The notes: generated by a model not told the origin, from the letters alone. Counted from the first letter of the stretch, positions 9,880 through 21,315 are shown. The stretch is DNA of 64,000 nucleotides from JAICMB01 sp963795935 (GCA_963795935.1 CAWCJO010000005.1:274301-338300), one strand, 5' to 3'. Program-made: numbers and translations.

Positions 9880-11136
9880 ATGCCACGGGAACTGAACACT
9901 TGGGCCGAGATCGCAACCTATCTCGCCGTCAGTATTCGGCAAGCCCAGTACCTGGAGAAGCGCTCCGCGCTGCCGGTCCGGCGCGTTCCGGGCGAGCGCG
10001 GCCGCGTCGTCGCCTATACCAACGATATCGACGATTGGAAGCGCCGCCGCCTAGCTCCGCCCATCGATGCGGCGCCCGCCGCGCCAGTCCCTGCATCGGG
10101 CGGAAAACGCCGCCGCTGGCGCCTCGCTTCTCTAGCCGCCGCCTCCACGCTGTGCCTTCTCGTCCTGGGCGTTTATGGCTTTGAGAATCTTCAACGCGAC
10201 GAACCCAATTCATTTCGCGTGGCAGGCAAGGTTCTCACCGTATTTGGGCAGAGCGGCCAACCGTTGTGGCGTTACTCTTTCCCAAGCCGGGCCAGAGAGC
10301 GCGATTACATCGAACACCCCGATTTCTGTATGTTCAGCGATCTCGAAGGGGATGGTTCGCTCGAAACCTTTTGCATCTTCAGGCCTCTGGATCGGGATGC
10401 GGTCGGCGACCGGCTGTATTGTTTCGATGCGCGTGGGCGGGTGCGCTTTACGTTCGTTCCCGGCCGGACGGTAAGAGTGGGCACACAGGACTTCCGTCCA
10501 CCGTATTCAGTCCGTAAGTTCCTCGTTTTTTCGCGCGGCCGGGCGGGACAACGCGGCATCGTCGTCAGCAGCACTCATAATTGGAGCCACCCCGATCAAG
10601 TAGCCATCCTCGATGCCCAAGGCCGCCTCCTCAGTGAATACTGGCACCACGGCCATCTACTCTCGATTGCGTTTACCGATATCGACAGCGATGGAGTCCC
10701 CGAAATGTTGCTGGGAGGCGTGGATGACAGCCCCGGCATCAAACGGGCAACCATAGTGGTCCTCGATCCCGGCCGCGTCTGGGGAAGCTCTACTCAAGTC
10801 AATGGCGCCCCCGATTTTGACGGCATGAAAACCCGCTGCGAAAAGCGGATCGTGTATTTCCCGCGAACGCGCTTCAGCCAGCACGAGGATTTCAACCTCG
10901 TTACCGGCCTAGAGGTATCCGGCAACTCGAATATCAGGGCCGTAGTAGCGGAAGGAGCGAGCACGGGGGCGCCATATTCCATCTACCTATTTGGCCCGCG
11001 GCTCCAATCGCCAACCATCGTGTTCTCCGACCCACTCAAGACGGAATACCGCAAGCTCTACGGCGATTCCGCGGGTTTGAAGTTTGTCGATAACGAAATC
11101 GCGCGCATGCAGCAAGAGATCGCTACCCGCCCCTGA
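9880..11136 (+). CDS. HTH-membrane-FG-GAP protein (transmembrane regulator-like)
   Basis: A 418-aa protein. The N-terminus (residues about 1-60) looks like an excisionase/MerR-type winged helix: it starts at LNTWAEIATYLAVSIRQAQY and includes RRVPGERGRVVAY. A Pro/Ala linker leads to a single hydrophobic helix (about 87-103, LASLAAASTLCLLVLGVYG) preceded by KRRRWR, so the HTH should be cytoplasmic. The outer part has propeller-like FG-GAP motifs (FSDLEGDGSLETF, FTDIDSDGVPEML). This arrangement suggests a one-component membrane-bound regulator or a DNA-tethered sensor. No ligand is evident. Confidence 0.7.
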   Translation: MPRELNTWAEIATYLAVSIRQAQYLEKRSALPVRRVPGERGRVVAYTNDIDDWKRRRLAPPIDAAPAAPVPASGGKRRRWRLASLAAASTLCLLVLGVYGFENLQRDEPNSFRVAGKVLTVFGQSGQPLWRYSFPSRARERDYIEHPDFCMFSDLEGDGSLETFCIFRPLDRDAVGDRLYCFDARGRVRFTFVPGRTVRVGTQDFRPPYSVRKFLVFSRGRAGQRGIVVSSTHNWSHPDQVAILDAQGRLLSEYWHHGHLLSIAFTDIDSDGVPEMLLGGVDDSPGIKRATIVVLDPGRVWGSSTQVNGAPDFDGMKTRCEKRIVYFPRTRFSQHEDFNLVTGLEVSGNSNIRAVVAEGASTGAPYSIYLFGPRLQSPTIVFSDPLKTEYRKLYGDSAGLKFVDNEIARMQQEIATRP

Positions 11137-11343
11137 AATTGAACCGCATGGCAATCGCTCCCGCGCTGCGCCACGCGCCATGGACGGTATAGCCGGGAAT
11201 TTGCGCCGCAACTCCGGCCAAAATACAGCCGATCGCCGCCAAAATTCCAGTCGCGGCGGTATTCTTTCGCGCCGCCGCGCTCCTTACGCTTAAAGGTGAT
11301 GGTTGCCGAAGCCACGTCAGCCGGCGGGAGGAGGCCGTTCTCT

Positions 11344-11772
11344 ATGTTTCAGTGGGCACGGATTCTGGGAATCCACCCGAGACCCGCGATCCCTCAATCG
11401 GAGCCCGCCGTCGATCTGCTGGCGATCACCGCCGACGACGGCTTCTACGCCACGCTGCGGGACATCGCAGAAACTCGGAATTGGCGGATTCAGCGCGCCG
11501 ACACGGTCGAAAACGCCGCCGCATCGCTCTCGCCGGACTTGGTTATCCTCGATTCCGATGGCGAGGAATGGCAGACCGCCGTGGGCCGTCTGGCCTCGCT
11601 GCCGAATCGCCCCTGCGTTCTGCTCGCTTCACCCGTCGTGGACGAAAATCTTCGCGAAGAGGTGATTCGATCGCGCGGCTACGACGTTTTTGCCCGCTCC
11701 GCCGATCGCGACCAGATCGTTCGCAGCATTCAGTTTGCCTGGTTTTGGGCCAAGCGCGGGGTGAAACATTAG
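11344..11772 (+). CDS. Receiver-like single-domain protein ahead of the efflux operon
   Basis: About 142 aa from the ATG at 11344, chosen because GGGAGGAGG lies nine bases upstream. The fold looks like a response-regulator receiver: DLLAITADDGFYATL at the start, the putative phospho-Asp in LVILDSDGEEW, and a Ser and Arg pattern after it. No output domain follows. It ends one base before the efflux adaptor start, so it is probably the first gene of that operon. It could be a phospho-relay or a degenerate, phosphorylation-independent receiver. Confidence 0.6.
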   Translation: MFQWARILGIHPRPAIPQSEPAVDLLAITADDGFYATLRDIAETRNWRIQRADTVENAAASLSPDLVILDSDGEEWQTAVGRLASLPNRPCVLLASPVVDENLREEVIRSRGYDVFARSADRDQIVRSIQFAWFWAKRGVKH

Positions 11773-11773
11773 C

Positions 11774-13027
11774 ATGCCGCGCGCAAGAATGCCCCGAGCG
11801 CCCATTTACGCGATTGCCGCCGGCATCGCCACGGTAGCGCTCCTGTCCTCCTGTTCGCGCCACGAGGTCGCCGCAAAGAACAACGACGCCGCGGCGGCCG
11901 CAACCGTCGGCACGGTGGCGGTCTCGACTCGGCCCCTATCGCAGCGCCTGACGCTCAGCTCCGAGCTCGTTCCCTTTCAGGAAATCGACGTTTATGCCAA
12001 AGAGGCCGGCTACGTCAAAGCAGTTGCTGGTCGATTACGGCACGCACGTCCGCAAGGGCCAGCTCATGGCCGTTCTCGAAATTCCCGAACTCGAAGCGCA
12101 ACTGCAACAGGACCAGGCCGCCATTAAAGCGCAATCCGACGAGGTCGCGGCGCGCCAACGACGAAATCGGCCGCGTCAAGGCGCAGCACAACGCCGTTCA
12201 CTTGCAATATCAGCGCCTCGCCGGTGTGGCGAAAACGCAGGCCGGTCTGGTGGCGCAGCAGGAAGTGGACGACGCGCAGGCGCAAGGATCTGGCGGCCGA
12301 ATCGCAAGTGGCGGCCGCGCAGGGCGCCTACGAAGCCGCGCAAAGCCAGCTTGCGGTGGCCAAAGCCAAGCTGGCTCACGACCAGGCGCTCTTCGACTAC
12401 TCCCGCATCACCGCGCCCTTCGACGGCGTCGTCACGCAGCGCTACGCCAATCTCGGCGCGTTGATGCAGGCCGGCACCAGCACTACCCAATCCACGCCGC
12501 TGGTCCGTCTTTCCGAGGAAGACATGTATCGGCTGGTGATTCCCGTTCCCGAATCCGACGTGAAATACATCCGCGTGGGCGATCCCGTCGAAGTGCGCGT
12601 TCCCTCGCTCGACAAGACCGTTCAGGGCAAAGTGGCCCGCTTCTCCGTCGACGTAAACGGGTCCACCCGAACCATGCACACGGAAGTGGACGTGCCCAAT
12701 ACCGACAATCGTCTGGTGCCCGGCGATTATGCCGAAGCCGTACTCACGCTGGACCAGATCGGCAATGCGCTTACGGTTCCGATGCAGGCCATCGATCACG
12801 AAGCCACCGGGACCTCGGTGTATGTTGTCGGCCCAGACGACCGCATCGAGGACCGGCAAATTACTCTGGGCATGCAAACGCCCAACTACGCGGAGGTCAT
12901 CAGCCGGCTTGCAGCCAGGGCGAGCAGGTGGTCGTCAGCGACCGGGCGGGCTTGAAAGCCGGGCAGCTGGTGAAACCGCAAACCGTCCAAGCGATGGTCT
13001 ACGAGGAGCACACCGGCGCAGCAGTGA
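11774..13027 (+). pseudogene. RND efflux periplasmic adaptor (HlyD/AcrA family), frameshifted
   Basis: A membrane-fusion lipoprotein: leader with lipobox LLSSC, a barrel-sandwich half (SELVPFQEIDVYAKEAGYVK), a coiled-coil hairpin (QAGLVAQQEVDDAQAQ and ESQVAAAQGAYEAAQSQ), the return half (ITAPFDGVVTQRYANLGALM) and a beta-barrel/MP domain (VPESDVKYIRVGDPVEVRVP). The frame shifts at least four times (near 12020, 12155, 12290 and 12915); the first is most easily read as one extra A in GTCAAAGC. It likely ends at the TGA at 13025-13027, eight bases before the RND gene. Function if intact: bridges the inner-membrane pump to the TolC channel. Confidence 0.85.
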
Positions 13028-13034
13028 AACGATC

Positions 13035-16000
13035 ATGTCGAATTTCTCGATTCGGAATCCTTACTTCATTGTCGTCCTCTGCCTGGCCGTGTCGCTGCTG
13101 GGCATCACCGCGCTGGCGCGCATGCCGGTCGATCTGTTCCCTCCCATCAACCTGCCCCAGGTGGTCGTCGCCACCTTCTATTCCGGCATGCCGCCGCAGG
13201 ATATCGAGACGAATATCACTTCGCCGCTGGAGCGGTTTTTCACCATGGCCAGCGGGATCGATCACATCCGAGTCGCACTCCATGCTGGGGGTCAGCATCA
13301 TCCGCGCCTATCTTTCAGCCCGGCACCAACGCCGACGCCGACGTCACCCAGCTCTCGAATCTCGCGCTGGCCGATCTCAAGCGCCTTCCGCCCGGCACTC
13401 TGCCGCCCGTGGTCCTGAAATCCGACGCCTCCAGTCTGCCGGTCTGCCTGGTGGCCGTCAAAGGAGCAGGGCCTGAACGAAACGCAGCTTCACGACTATC
13501 GCCCAGTTCGCCATCCGCAATCAGATCGCGGTGGTCAAGGGGGCCGACGATTCCGCGCCGTATCGGCGGCAAGTACCGCCAGATCATGGTGCACGTGGAT
13601 CCCTACAAGCTGGCATCGCGCGAACTCAGCGTCATGGACGTCGTCAAGGCCGTCAACGAATCGAACCTGATTCTGCCGGCCGGCGACGTCAAGATGGGCC
13701 CCTACGATTACTACGTCTATTCGAACAGCCTCGTCGACAACATGAAGCAGCTCAACGACGTGCCCATTAAGGCCGTCGGCGATTCCTGGGTGCGCGTCTG
13801 CGACGTCGGCAAGGCGGAAGATTCCAGCGCCACCCAATACAACATCGTCCGCGTGGACGGCCAGAAATCGTCTTACATCCCGATCATGAAACAGGGCGGC
13901 GATACCAACACGCTCGAGGTCGTGAACGGCGTCCGCAAGCTCATCGCGCATCTGTACGACATTCCCAAGCAGTTGAAAACCAGTCTGCTGTTCGACCAAT
14001 CCGTGTTCGTGAGGGAAGCCATCAAGACCGTGTTGCATGAAGGCTTCATCGGCCTGGCGCTGACCAGCATCATGATCCTGCTGTTCCTCGGCAACGTTCG
14101 CGCCACCTCCGCGGTGCTGCTGTCGATTCCGCTTTCCGCGCTGGCCACCTTCGTCATCCTGAATTTCATGGGCGCGACGATCAATACCATGATTCTGGGC
14201 GGGCTGGCGCTGGCCTTCTCGCGCGTCATCGACAACTCCGTCATCTCGCTTGAAAACATCTACCGCCATCTCGAAATGGGCGAAGTTCCCATGCTGGCGT
14301 CGCAATTCGGAGGCCAGGAAGTGACCCTGGCCGTGCTGGCCGCCACGCTGGTCGGCGTGGTCGACTTTTTCCCGGTCGCTTCCTCTACGGCGTCAGCAAG
14401 TTTCTGTTCTCCGCCCTCGCGCTGTCGTTCTGCATCTCGCTGCTGGTTTCGTTCATCGTCGCCATGACCGTAATCCCGCTGTTCTGCTCGCGCTTTCTGA
14501 AAGCCGTCCCGCACGCGCATCAGCAGTCCGGCGACGCGCAGAACGAGATCGCGCCGGCCGCCGCGTCGCCCGCCGGCGTTCGCTTTGGGCGCGTTTCAAC
14601 GACGGGTTCAACCATTACTTCAACCGCATGCTCGACGTCTACGAACGCTGGGTGCGCCGCGTTGTCCGCCGGCCCGGCCTGACCGTCGCCGTGCTGATGG
14701 CCTCCTTCGTCGCCAGCCTCGGCATCTACCCCTTCCTGGGCGTCTCCTTTTTCCCGCGCACCGATGCCGGCCAGTTCACCATCAACTTGAAAGCGCCCAC
14801 CGGCACGCGCATCGAACTGACAAACGATTACGTCGCGAAAGTGGAGAAGCTGATCAAGAACACCGTCCTGCCGGCGGACTTCCGCATGACGGTGTCGAAC
14901 ATCGGCGTGGTAAACGACTTTCGTCGCTCTACACCACCAACACCGGTTCCTATACCGCGACGATTCAGACGCAGCTCACCGACGATCACAAAATCGGCAG
15001 CTACGAGTACATGGACGAAGTGCAGCGGCGCATCCAACGGCAATACCCCGAACTGCGGACGTTCTTCCAAAGCGGATCGATGGTGGATGCCATCCTGAAT
15101 ACCGGCATGCCCGCGCCCATCGACGTGCAGGTGACCAGCCCCAATATGCGCGGAGAATTACCGCCTGGCGCTGCAGCTCTCCGGCCGCATCGCGGCAGCT
15201 CAACGAGCGTCGGCCAGGTCTACATTCCGCAGGACATGGATTATCCCGGCATGCGGATGGACATCGACCGCGTCCACGCGGCGGAGCTGGGGCTGACCCA
15301 GAAAGACGTGGTGGACAACGTCATTACGGCATTGAACTCCAACGCCATGATCGCTCCCAATTACTGGGTGGATCGCAAGAACGGCAACAACTACTTTCTG
15401 ACCGTGCAGTATTACGAACACGGGACGCCGTCCATCCAGAGTCCGCTCGATCTGAAGAATATTCCTCTGCGCGCGCCCAATCTGAAGCAGCCCACTACAC
15501 TCGACACCGTCGTGAAGCTGGTACCCATCGAGACGCCCACCGAGGTCGACCACTATCAGATCCAGCGCTCCGCGGACGTCTATGTCACGCCGAAAGGCGA
15601 AGATCTGGGGCACGATCGCGACGCAAATCGAGAACATAACGAAGCAGACGCCCCACGATCCCAATGTGCGCGTCAGCTGCGCGGCATGGTGCAGGGCATG
15701 CGCGAGTCGTTCTCCAGCTTCGCCATGGGCTTTACTCTCTCGTTCATGCTGCTGTATCTGATTCTGGTGGCGCAGTTCAAATCTTTTGTCGATCCCGTCC
15801 TGATCATGCTCGCGATTCCGATGGGCATCAGCGGCGTGCTCTGATTCTGCTGTTCACGCACACCACATTGAATGTCATGTCTCTGATGGGCGTGCTGATG
15901 CTGGTCGGCGTCGCGAATTCGAACAGCATTCTGATTGTCGATTTCGCGCATCGGCTGGAAGAGCAGGGACTCTCGGTAACGGACGCCGTCATCACCTCCT

Positions 16001-16220
16001 GCCGCGTCCGCCTGCGCCCCATTCTGATGACGTCGCTTGCCACGATCATCGGCATGATTCCGATGGCCTCAAGCTGGGCACCGGCGCGGAACAATATGCG
16101 CCCATGGCGCGCGCCATCATCGGCGGCCTGACGTCTTCGGTCATCCTGACCGTGTTCATCGTCCCCGCGGCGTACCTGTTGCTCTACGGCCGCAAGGAGA
16201 GAATTCCGCAGAATGCGTAG
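13035..16220 (+). pseudogene. RND-family efflux transporter (AcrB/MdtB-like), frameshifted
   Basis: A full-length inner-membrane RND pump of about 1060 aa broken by roughly ten indels. Recognisable landmarks in order: N-terminal helix (MSNFSIRNPYFIVVLCLAV), porter region (LFPPINLPQVVVATFYSGM), the TM2-6 block (GFIGLALTSIMILLFLGN, IPLSALATFVIL), a TM4-like segment where the usual D-D pair reads FSRVIDNSVISLENI, the second half starting RRPGLTVAVLMASF, and the C-terminal TM block (VANSNSILIVDFAHRLEEQG). It ends RIPQNA-TAG at 16220, overlapping the TolC gene start. Substrate class cannot be told; no metal-binding Met cluster is evident. Confidence 0.88.
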
Positions 16221-17792
16221 CCCCGCCCCGCGCCCAGCCGACACAGAAGCGAGCGCCGCCGGGGCAGTCTTCCCCCGGGTGCCCGGCCGCGCCGCTCCCC
16301 CGCTCCCCGGCGTCGGCGCGGGCAACGCAAGCGCAGCTTTCGGCCGGGTGCGCGGCCCCGCCGTCTCCCCGCGCGGCGCCGGCGCAAGCGCCGCGAGCGT
16401 CGTCTCCGGCCGGATGCGCGGCCCCGCAGGACCCGGCGCTACGGGCGCGGGCGCCGCAGGCGCGGACTCCTGCAGAATGTTTGGCCGCGGCGTTATTATC
16501 GCGGCGATTCTTTTGACGGCCGCCGGTTCGTTATGCGCGCAGGCGCCCGGAACACCCGCGCCGCCGCTGCCTGTTCTGACCCTGGCGCAAGCCGAAGCGA
16601 TCGCGCTCAAGAACCACCCCCAGATCGCGACGGCGCAAAACGTCGCGGCCGCCGCCGGCCAGGGAATTATCGAGGCCCGCGCCGCTTACTATCCCGTGGT
16701 CCAAGGCGAGATTACGGCCACGCAAGGCTACCCTCTGAGCCGCATCGGCGCCGGAATGCTGCAGGCATCGGCATTGTTCAGCCGCTTCGGTCAAGGAGTT
16801 CAGATCACTCAGCTCGTGACGGATTTCGGCAGAACGCGCAATTTGGTGGCGAATTCGAGATATCAGGCGCAGGCCGCGGCCGAGCAGACGCAAGCGACCG
16901 TTTACAACGTGGCGCTAAACGTCGATCGCGCCTATTTCGGCGTCCTGCAAGCGCAGGCATTCGTCACCGTGGCGAACCAAACCGTCAACGCGCGCCAGAC
17001 TTTGACGAACCAAGTGAATGCGCTCGCCAGGGCGCAGTTGAAATCGCAGGTGGACGTCAGTTTCGCGGAGGTGAATCTGTCGGAGGCCCAGCTCTTGCTG
17101 ATCCGCTCCCAGGACGCGGTCCGGCGGGCCTTCGCCGATCTTGCCCGGGCGCTCGGAAACGATCAGCCGGCGTTGTACCAGTTGGTGGAAGCGCCGGCCC
17201 GCCCCCTCCCGTGCCGGATCCAGCCGCTCTCATCGCGGAGGCGATTCAAAACCGTCCCGAGCTGAAGGACCTGCGCCTGCGCTATCAGGCGGCGCAATCC
17301 TTTGAGCAGGCCGAAGCCGATCTGAAGCGCCCCGATGTCAGCGTTGTCGGCGTCGGCGGCGGCCTGCCTTATTTGGATCAAACCCCGCGAGTGGCGCCGC
17401 ACGAATACGAAGGCGTCGGCGTAAACGTCAATATTCCGATCTTTAACGGCCACCTCTTTTCCGCCCGGCGCCAGGCCGCCGAATACCAGACGCTCGCGGC
17501 CGAACAGCGCATCCGCGACCTCCAGCAGCAGGTGGAAAGAGACGTACGGGCCGCCTGGATCGCCGCCTCCACGGCGTATCAGCGTATTCCCGTAACGGAA
17601 CAATTGCTGCGCCAGGCGCAACTGGCACTCAATCTCGCCCAAGGCCGCTATAACCTCGGCCTCGCGTCGATCGTCGAGGTCACGCAAGCGCAACTCAACC
17701 TGACGCAGGCGCAGATCGAAAATGTCAGCGCGAAATACGATTACGAAAGCGCCTACGCCGAGCTGCAATACACCACCGGCGGCCTGCGCTAA
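16213..17792 (+). pseudogene. TolC-family outer-membrane efflux channel, one frameshift
   Basis: The outer-membrane component of the same operon. The helical hairpins are clear: LTLAQAEAIALKNHPQIATA, then after a break near 17200, LIAEAIQNRPELKDLRLRYQ and the second OEP half up to ASIVEVTQAQLNLTQAQ. The signal peptide (RGVIIAAILLTAAGSLCAQ) starts after the Met at 16477, so translation probably begins there. An open 88-codon stretch before it (16213-16476) is Pro/Gly/Ala-rich and repetitive (see repeat). The ATG at 16213 overlaps the RND stop codon. Confidence 0.85.
16262..16464 (+). repeat. Three imperfect ~63-70 bp tandem GC-rich repeats
   Basis: Between the RND stop and the TolC signal peptide, three units (about 16262-16335, 16336-16398, 16399-16464) share a core of the form GGCCGGGTGCGCGGCCCCGC followed by a GGCGC-rich tail. 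In frame with the TolC gene they would add a 22-residue repeat (FGRVRGPAVSPRGAGASAAS type). They may be a degenerate intergenic array or a structured RNA leader rather than coding. Confidence 0.5.
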
Positions 17793-17921
17793 TTCGGCAA
17801 TAATATATTTTCCGGATCCAGCTGCGACGTTGGGCTGAGGTATCCTATGAGGCTGCGGCACGAGTCGGCCTATAATCGGCTTGAGCACCGTGCTTGATCC
17901 CTCTGGCTCAGGGACATCAGT

Positions 17922-18661
17922 TTGTCCAAGAAAATGGCGATCTTCTCGGCATATTTTGACAGAGAGTGGAAGTCCCGACAAAAGCCATCGCGTGTTGACG
18001 GTGGCAGGGTTTGTTTCCAACGTCAAGAAATGGGCGCGCTTTTGAAGTGGAATGGAAACAGATCCTTAATGCCGCAGCGATTCCCGACGGAACGATTTTC
18101 CATATCAACAAATTTGCTCGAAGCCGACCGCCGTATGGGGCCTTCGCAGACCAACCCGCGCGCAAGGCGGAATTGATATCCGCGCTCGTGGGTTACATAA
18201 GTCAAATGTCAATAAGGCCTTGTCGTGCAGCGTTCCCTTAAGGGATTGGGAACGTCTGAATGAGCGCTATTGTGTTGCGGAGAGCTTCGGGGTATCCTTA
18301 CCCGCTCTGTGCCACGACATGCATCGACCTCCTAATGAAATGGGCTCGGAAGAGAGGTATCCTACAAAAGCACCTTCAAGCTTTCTTTGAGAAGGGTGCC
18401 ACGCATCACGGTCAACTGGAAAGATTCGTCAGGCTCAGAGTCGACGGTACTCGGCCGATTTTCCTGTCCAAGAAAGATGTCGTTCAATTTCAAGCTGCCG
18501 ATCTTCTCGCTTGGAAAAGCCGCAAGGTTCTCGCGGAAGTATTCCAATATGACGGCCGTGGAGACATTGACGCATACAACCGCGTCCAACAATCATTAAG
18601 AGAGATCAACAGTATACCGCATCAATACGGTATCATACCTACGAAAGTTTGGAACGGTTGA
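17922..18661 (+). pseudogene. DUF3800 domain protein, frameshifted
   Basis: Fragments in three frames fit one DUF3800 protein: the N-terminal strand with the acidic YFDESG-type motif (read with one extra base at 17961), VAGFVSNVKKWARFEVEW, PDGTIFHINKFARS, and the C-terminal FLSKKDVVQFQAADLLAW with the conserved Q-A-A-D-L. DUF3800 proteins have an RNase H-like fold and are frequent in mobile and defence contexts. At least three indels are required (near 17961, 18000, 18210). Its right side is followed by a small acidic open frame and then the IS66 target duplication. Confidence 0.72.
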
Positions 18662-18673
18662 TCCAACGAGAGA

Positions 18674-18819
18674 ATGTACGACTACGACCCAGAAAATGAA
18701 TTGCGCGATGATGGAGACGAAGACACACGAGGGTAGGCCCCGCCAAAGGCCGCTTGCGGGAATGCCCAGAAGATCCGGAGGCCTATCGCGGATTTGACAA
18801 AAAGATGAGACAGATTGCT
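18674..18819 (+). pseudogene. Short acidic reading frame downstream of DUF3800, broken
   Basis: An ATG at 18674 opens MYDYDPENELRDDGDEDTRG and stops at 18736; the downstream sequence continues in another frame as PEDPEAYRGFDKKMRQI. This looks like a small acidic companion gene whose distal part lies in the ~150-bp segment duplicated by the IS66 insertion. No family assigned. Confidence 0.35.
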
Positions 18820-18969
18820 TGTGTACCGAAGTCCGCGCGGCGTACATCGCGAGCGCGTTTACGGGCGCAAATGTCAAAGCGCTCGGGGATCGGTCACCTT
18901 GCCTTACTAAACCAAACGCCCGTTGGTCAATATATCGGAAAGGATAGAATGGCCCCATGCTGGTATAGG
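18820..18969. repeat. Left copy of the ~150-bp direct repeat flanking IS66
   Basis: Starts TGTGTACCGAAGTCC and ends GGTATAGG, exactly against the IS66 left terminal repeat. The right copy is at 21394-21541; the pair differ by one substitution and a 2-bp indel near 18929. Far longer than the 8-bp duplication usual for IS66. Confidence 0.9.
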
Positions 18970-19026
18970 GTAAGCGTCTCGTGAACCGCTCTTTCGCACG
19001 CGCCGGTCGGGCTGCATGGTGGTGTC

Positions 19027-19357
19027 ATGAGCGACACTGTCATCGAGCAGCGGCGGCAGGCCGAAAGCAGACGAGTGGGCCGAACGAATCGCCGCGCAAC
19101 AGCGCAGCGGGAATTCGGTGAAACAGTTCTGCAAGGAACAAGGGCTGACGGAGTACTCCTTCTACGCTTGGCGGAAACGGCTTCAGGAAAAAGGGCCGGT
19201 GCGGTTCGCTTTGGTGGAACGGAGCGCGCGACGGCAGGAGCGCACGGCGGAGCGCGGTATCTGGAATTGGTGTTGGCGACGCGGCGAGCGGCTGCGCATC
19301 GGCGCCGGCGTGGACATCGCGACCTTGCGGGCCGTGCTGGACGTCTTGCGGGCATGA
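19027..19357 (+). pseudogene. tnpA: IS66 TnpA (helix-turn-helix accessory protein), frameshifted
   Basis: Reads AERIAAQQRSGNSVKQFC and then KEQGLTEYSFYAWRKRLQ, the typical IS66 OrfA helix-turn-helix region, after a break near 19070 from the MSDTVIEQ start. It ends with ATLRAVLDVLRA and a TGA overlapping the TnpB ATG at 19354. Small size (about 110 aa) matches the family. Confidence 0.82.
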
Positions 19358-19712
19358 TCCACCTGCCAGCCAGCGTGCGGGTGTACCTGTGCCTGACGCC
19401 GTGCGACATGCGCAAGAGCTTTGACAGTCTGCACGCGCTGGTCCGCGAGCACCTGGAGTTGGATGCTCTTCGCCGGACACCTGTTTGTGTTTCGCAGCCG
19501 GCGCAAGGACCGGGTGAAGATTTTGTACTGGGATCGCGACGGCTTCGCCGTATGGAGCAAGCGGTTGGAGGAGGGGACGTACGCGGTTCCGTTTGACGGC
19601 GGGGCGGAACGCCGGCGGGAGATCACGGCGCAGGAGTTAGGAGCGCTGCTGAGCGGCATCGATCTGAGCACGGCGAAGCGGCGCAAGCGGTACCGGCGCG
19701 CGGGCGCAATAA
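19354..19712 (+). pseudogene. tnpB: IS66 TnpB (IS66 Orf2-like), frameshifted
   Basis: MIHLPASVRVYLCLTPCDMRKSFDSL is followed, after an indel near 19465, by LFAGHLFVFRSRRKDRVKILY and FAVWSKRLEEG, the standard IS66 TnpB body (about 115 aa). The C-terminal stop near 19710 requires another shift. Confidence 0.85.
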
Positions 19713-19776
19713 AACATTTCTATGTACTTTGTTTTTACTTGGAAACGGGCCGGTTTCCGCGTAATCTAAATGCACG

Positions 19777-21315
19777 GTGGCCATCGATCCGAACAGTTTG
19801 CCGCGGGATCGCAGAGACGCTGCGGAAGATCGTCGTGGATCTGGCCGAACAACTGGATCGTTCGCTGGCCGAGCAGAACAAGTATCAGAGCTCTGCTGCG
19901 CGAACTGCTGGAGGCGCAGCGCAACCGCAAGAGTGAGCAGTTGTCGAAAGAGCAACTGGCGCTGTTCGAGGCGGCCTGGCAGGCGCGGAGTGCGGAAGCC
20001 GAATCCGGCTCCGGCGAGGACGACGATGACCTCGATGGCGATGCGGGAGCGGGGCCAAACCGAACGAAACGCCCAACCCGAAACGCGGCGGGCGGCAACC
20101 CTGGCGCGGCATTTGAAGCGCGAACGCATCGTTCACGACCTGGCCGAGGCGGAAAAGCATTGCCAGGCTGCGGCAAGGACCTGCGGCTGATCGCGGAAGA
20201 GACCAGCGAACGCTACGAATACATTCCCGCCTCGATGAAGGTGATTCAGGACGTTTGTCTGAAGTACGCCTGCGACTGCACGGTGAGGACCGCCACCAAG
20301 CCGCCGCAACCGATCGAGAAGAGCACGGCGGGAGCGAGCTTATTGGCGCAAGTGATCGTGGCGAAATGGGCCGACCACCAGCCGCTGCACCGGCAGGAGA
20401 AGATGTTCGAGCGGCACGGCATCGAGATCTCGCGCAAAACCATGGGCGGCTGGATGGCGCAGTGCGCGGAATTGCTCGATCCTTTGTATCAGTTGATGAA
20501 GAAGGAGCTGTTGAGTTCCAAGGTGATCGGCACCGACGATACCAGCGTGAAGGTGCTGGACCGGAAACTTCCCTTTGCCAGGATCGGGCGGATCTGGCCG
20601 TATGTCGGAGATGCTCACCATCCGGTGATCGTGTACGACTACACGCCCACGCGATCGCGCGCCGGTCCGGCGAAATTTCTGGAAGGATACAAAGGGTATC
20701 TGCAGGCGGACGCCTACTCCGTCTACGATGCATTTTTCAAGCCCGCAACGCGGGATGACCGAGGTCGGGTGCTGGATGCACGCCCGGAGGTATTTCTTCA
20801 AGGCGTTGGAATCCGACGAGCCACACATGGGACCGGCGCTGCACCTGATCGCGCGCCTGTATGCAGTGGAGGAGCGCGCCAAGGCGCTGTCGCTATCGGC
20901 GGAGCAAAGGCTGGCATTGCGCCAGCGGGTATCGGCGCGGCTGCTCGGAAAGCTCCACCAGTATCTGCTGGAGTTGCAGCCGGAGGTTCTGCCGAAGAGT
21001 CCGTCCGGCGCCGCGGTGCGCTATGCGCTGAATCAGTGGGAGGCGCTGACGCGCTTTCTGGAAGACGGCGAGTTGGAGATTGACAACGGCGCCACGGAAC
21101 GGGCCAACCGCGATATCGCGCTGGGCCGCGGCAACTGGACCTTCTTCGGCAGCGACGGCGGCGGCAAGACGGCGGCGGTGTTGCGAAGCTTCATCGCTTC
21201 CTGCAAGCGGTGCGGCGTCGAGCCGTTTGCCTGGTTCCACGACGTGCTCTCGCGCATCCCGGCGCACTCCATCACCCGGCTGAGCGAACTGCTTCCCCAC
21301 AACTGGAAGCCGTGA
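19777..21315 (+). pseudogene. tnpC: IS66 TnpC transposase, frameshifted
   Basis: The main IS66 transposase. A GTG start at 19777 gives MAIDPNSLPRDR; after shifts near 19810 and 19890 come a coiled-coil/Leu-rich region (LLEAQRNRKSEQLSKEQ), the zinc-finger-like region, and the DDE core: SKVIGTDDTSVKVLD, YLQADAYSVYDA and, after another shift near 20745, GCWMHARRYFFKAL, LEIDNGATERANRDIALGR and FASCK-like region. Ends at 21315. The catalytic D-D-E residues all appear across the pieces. Confidence 0.88.

Noticed and set aside
11123..11290. Minus-strand frame with hydrophobic text (TGILAAIGCILAGVAAQ)
   Set aside because: About 55 codons, no start codon in frame and no Shine-Dalgarno; could be a small membrane protein but not supportable.
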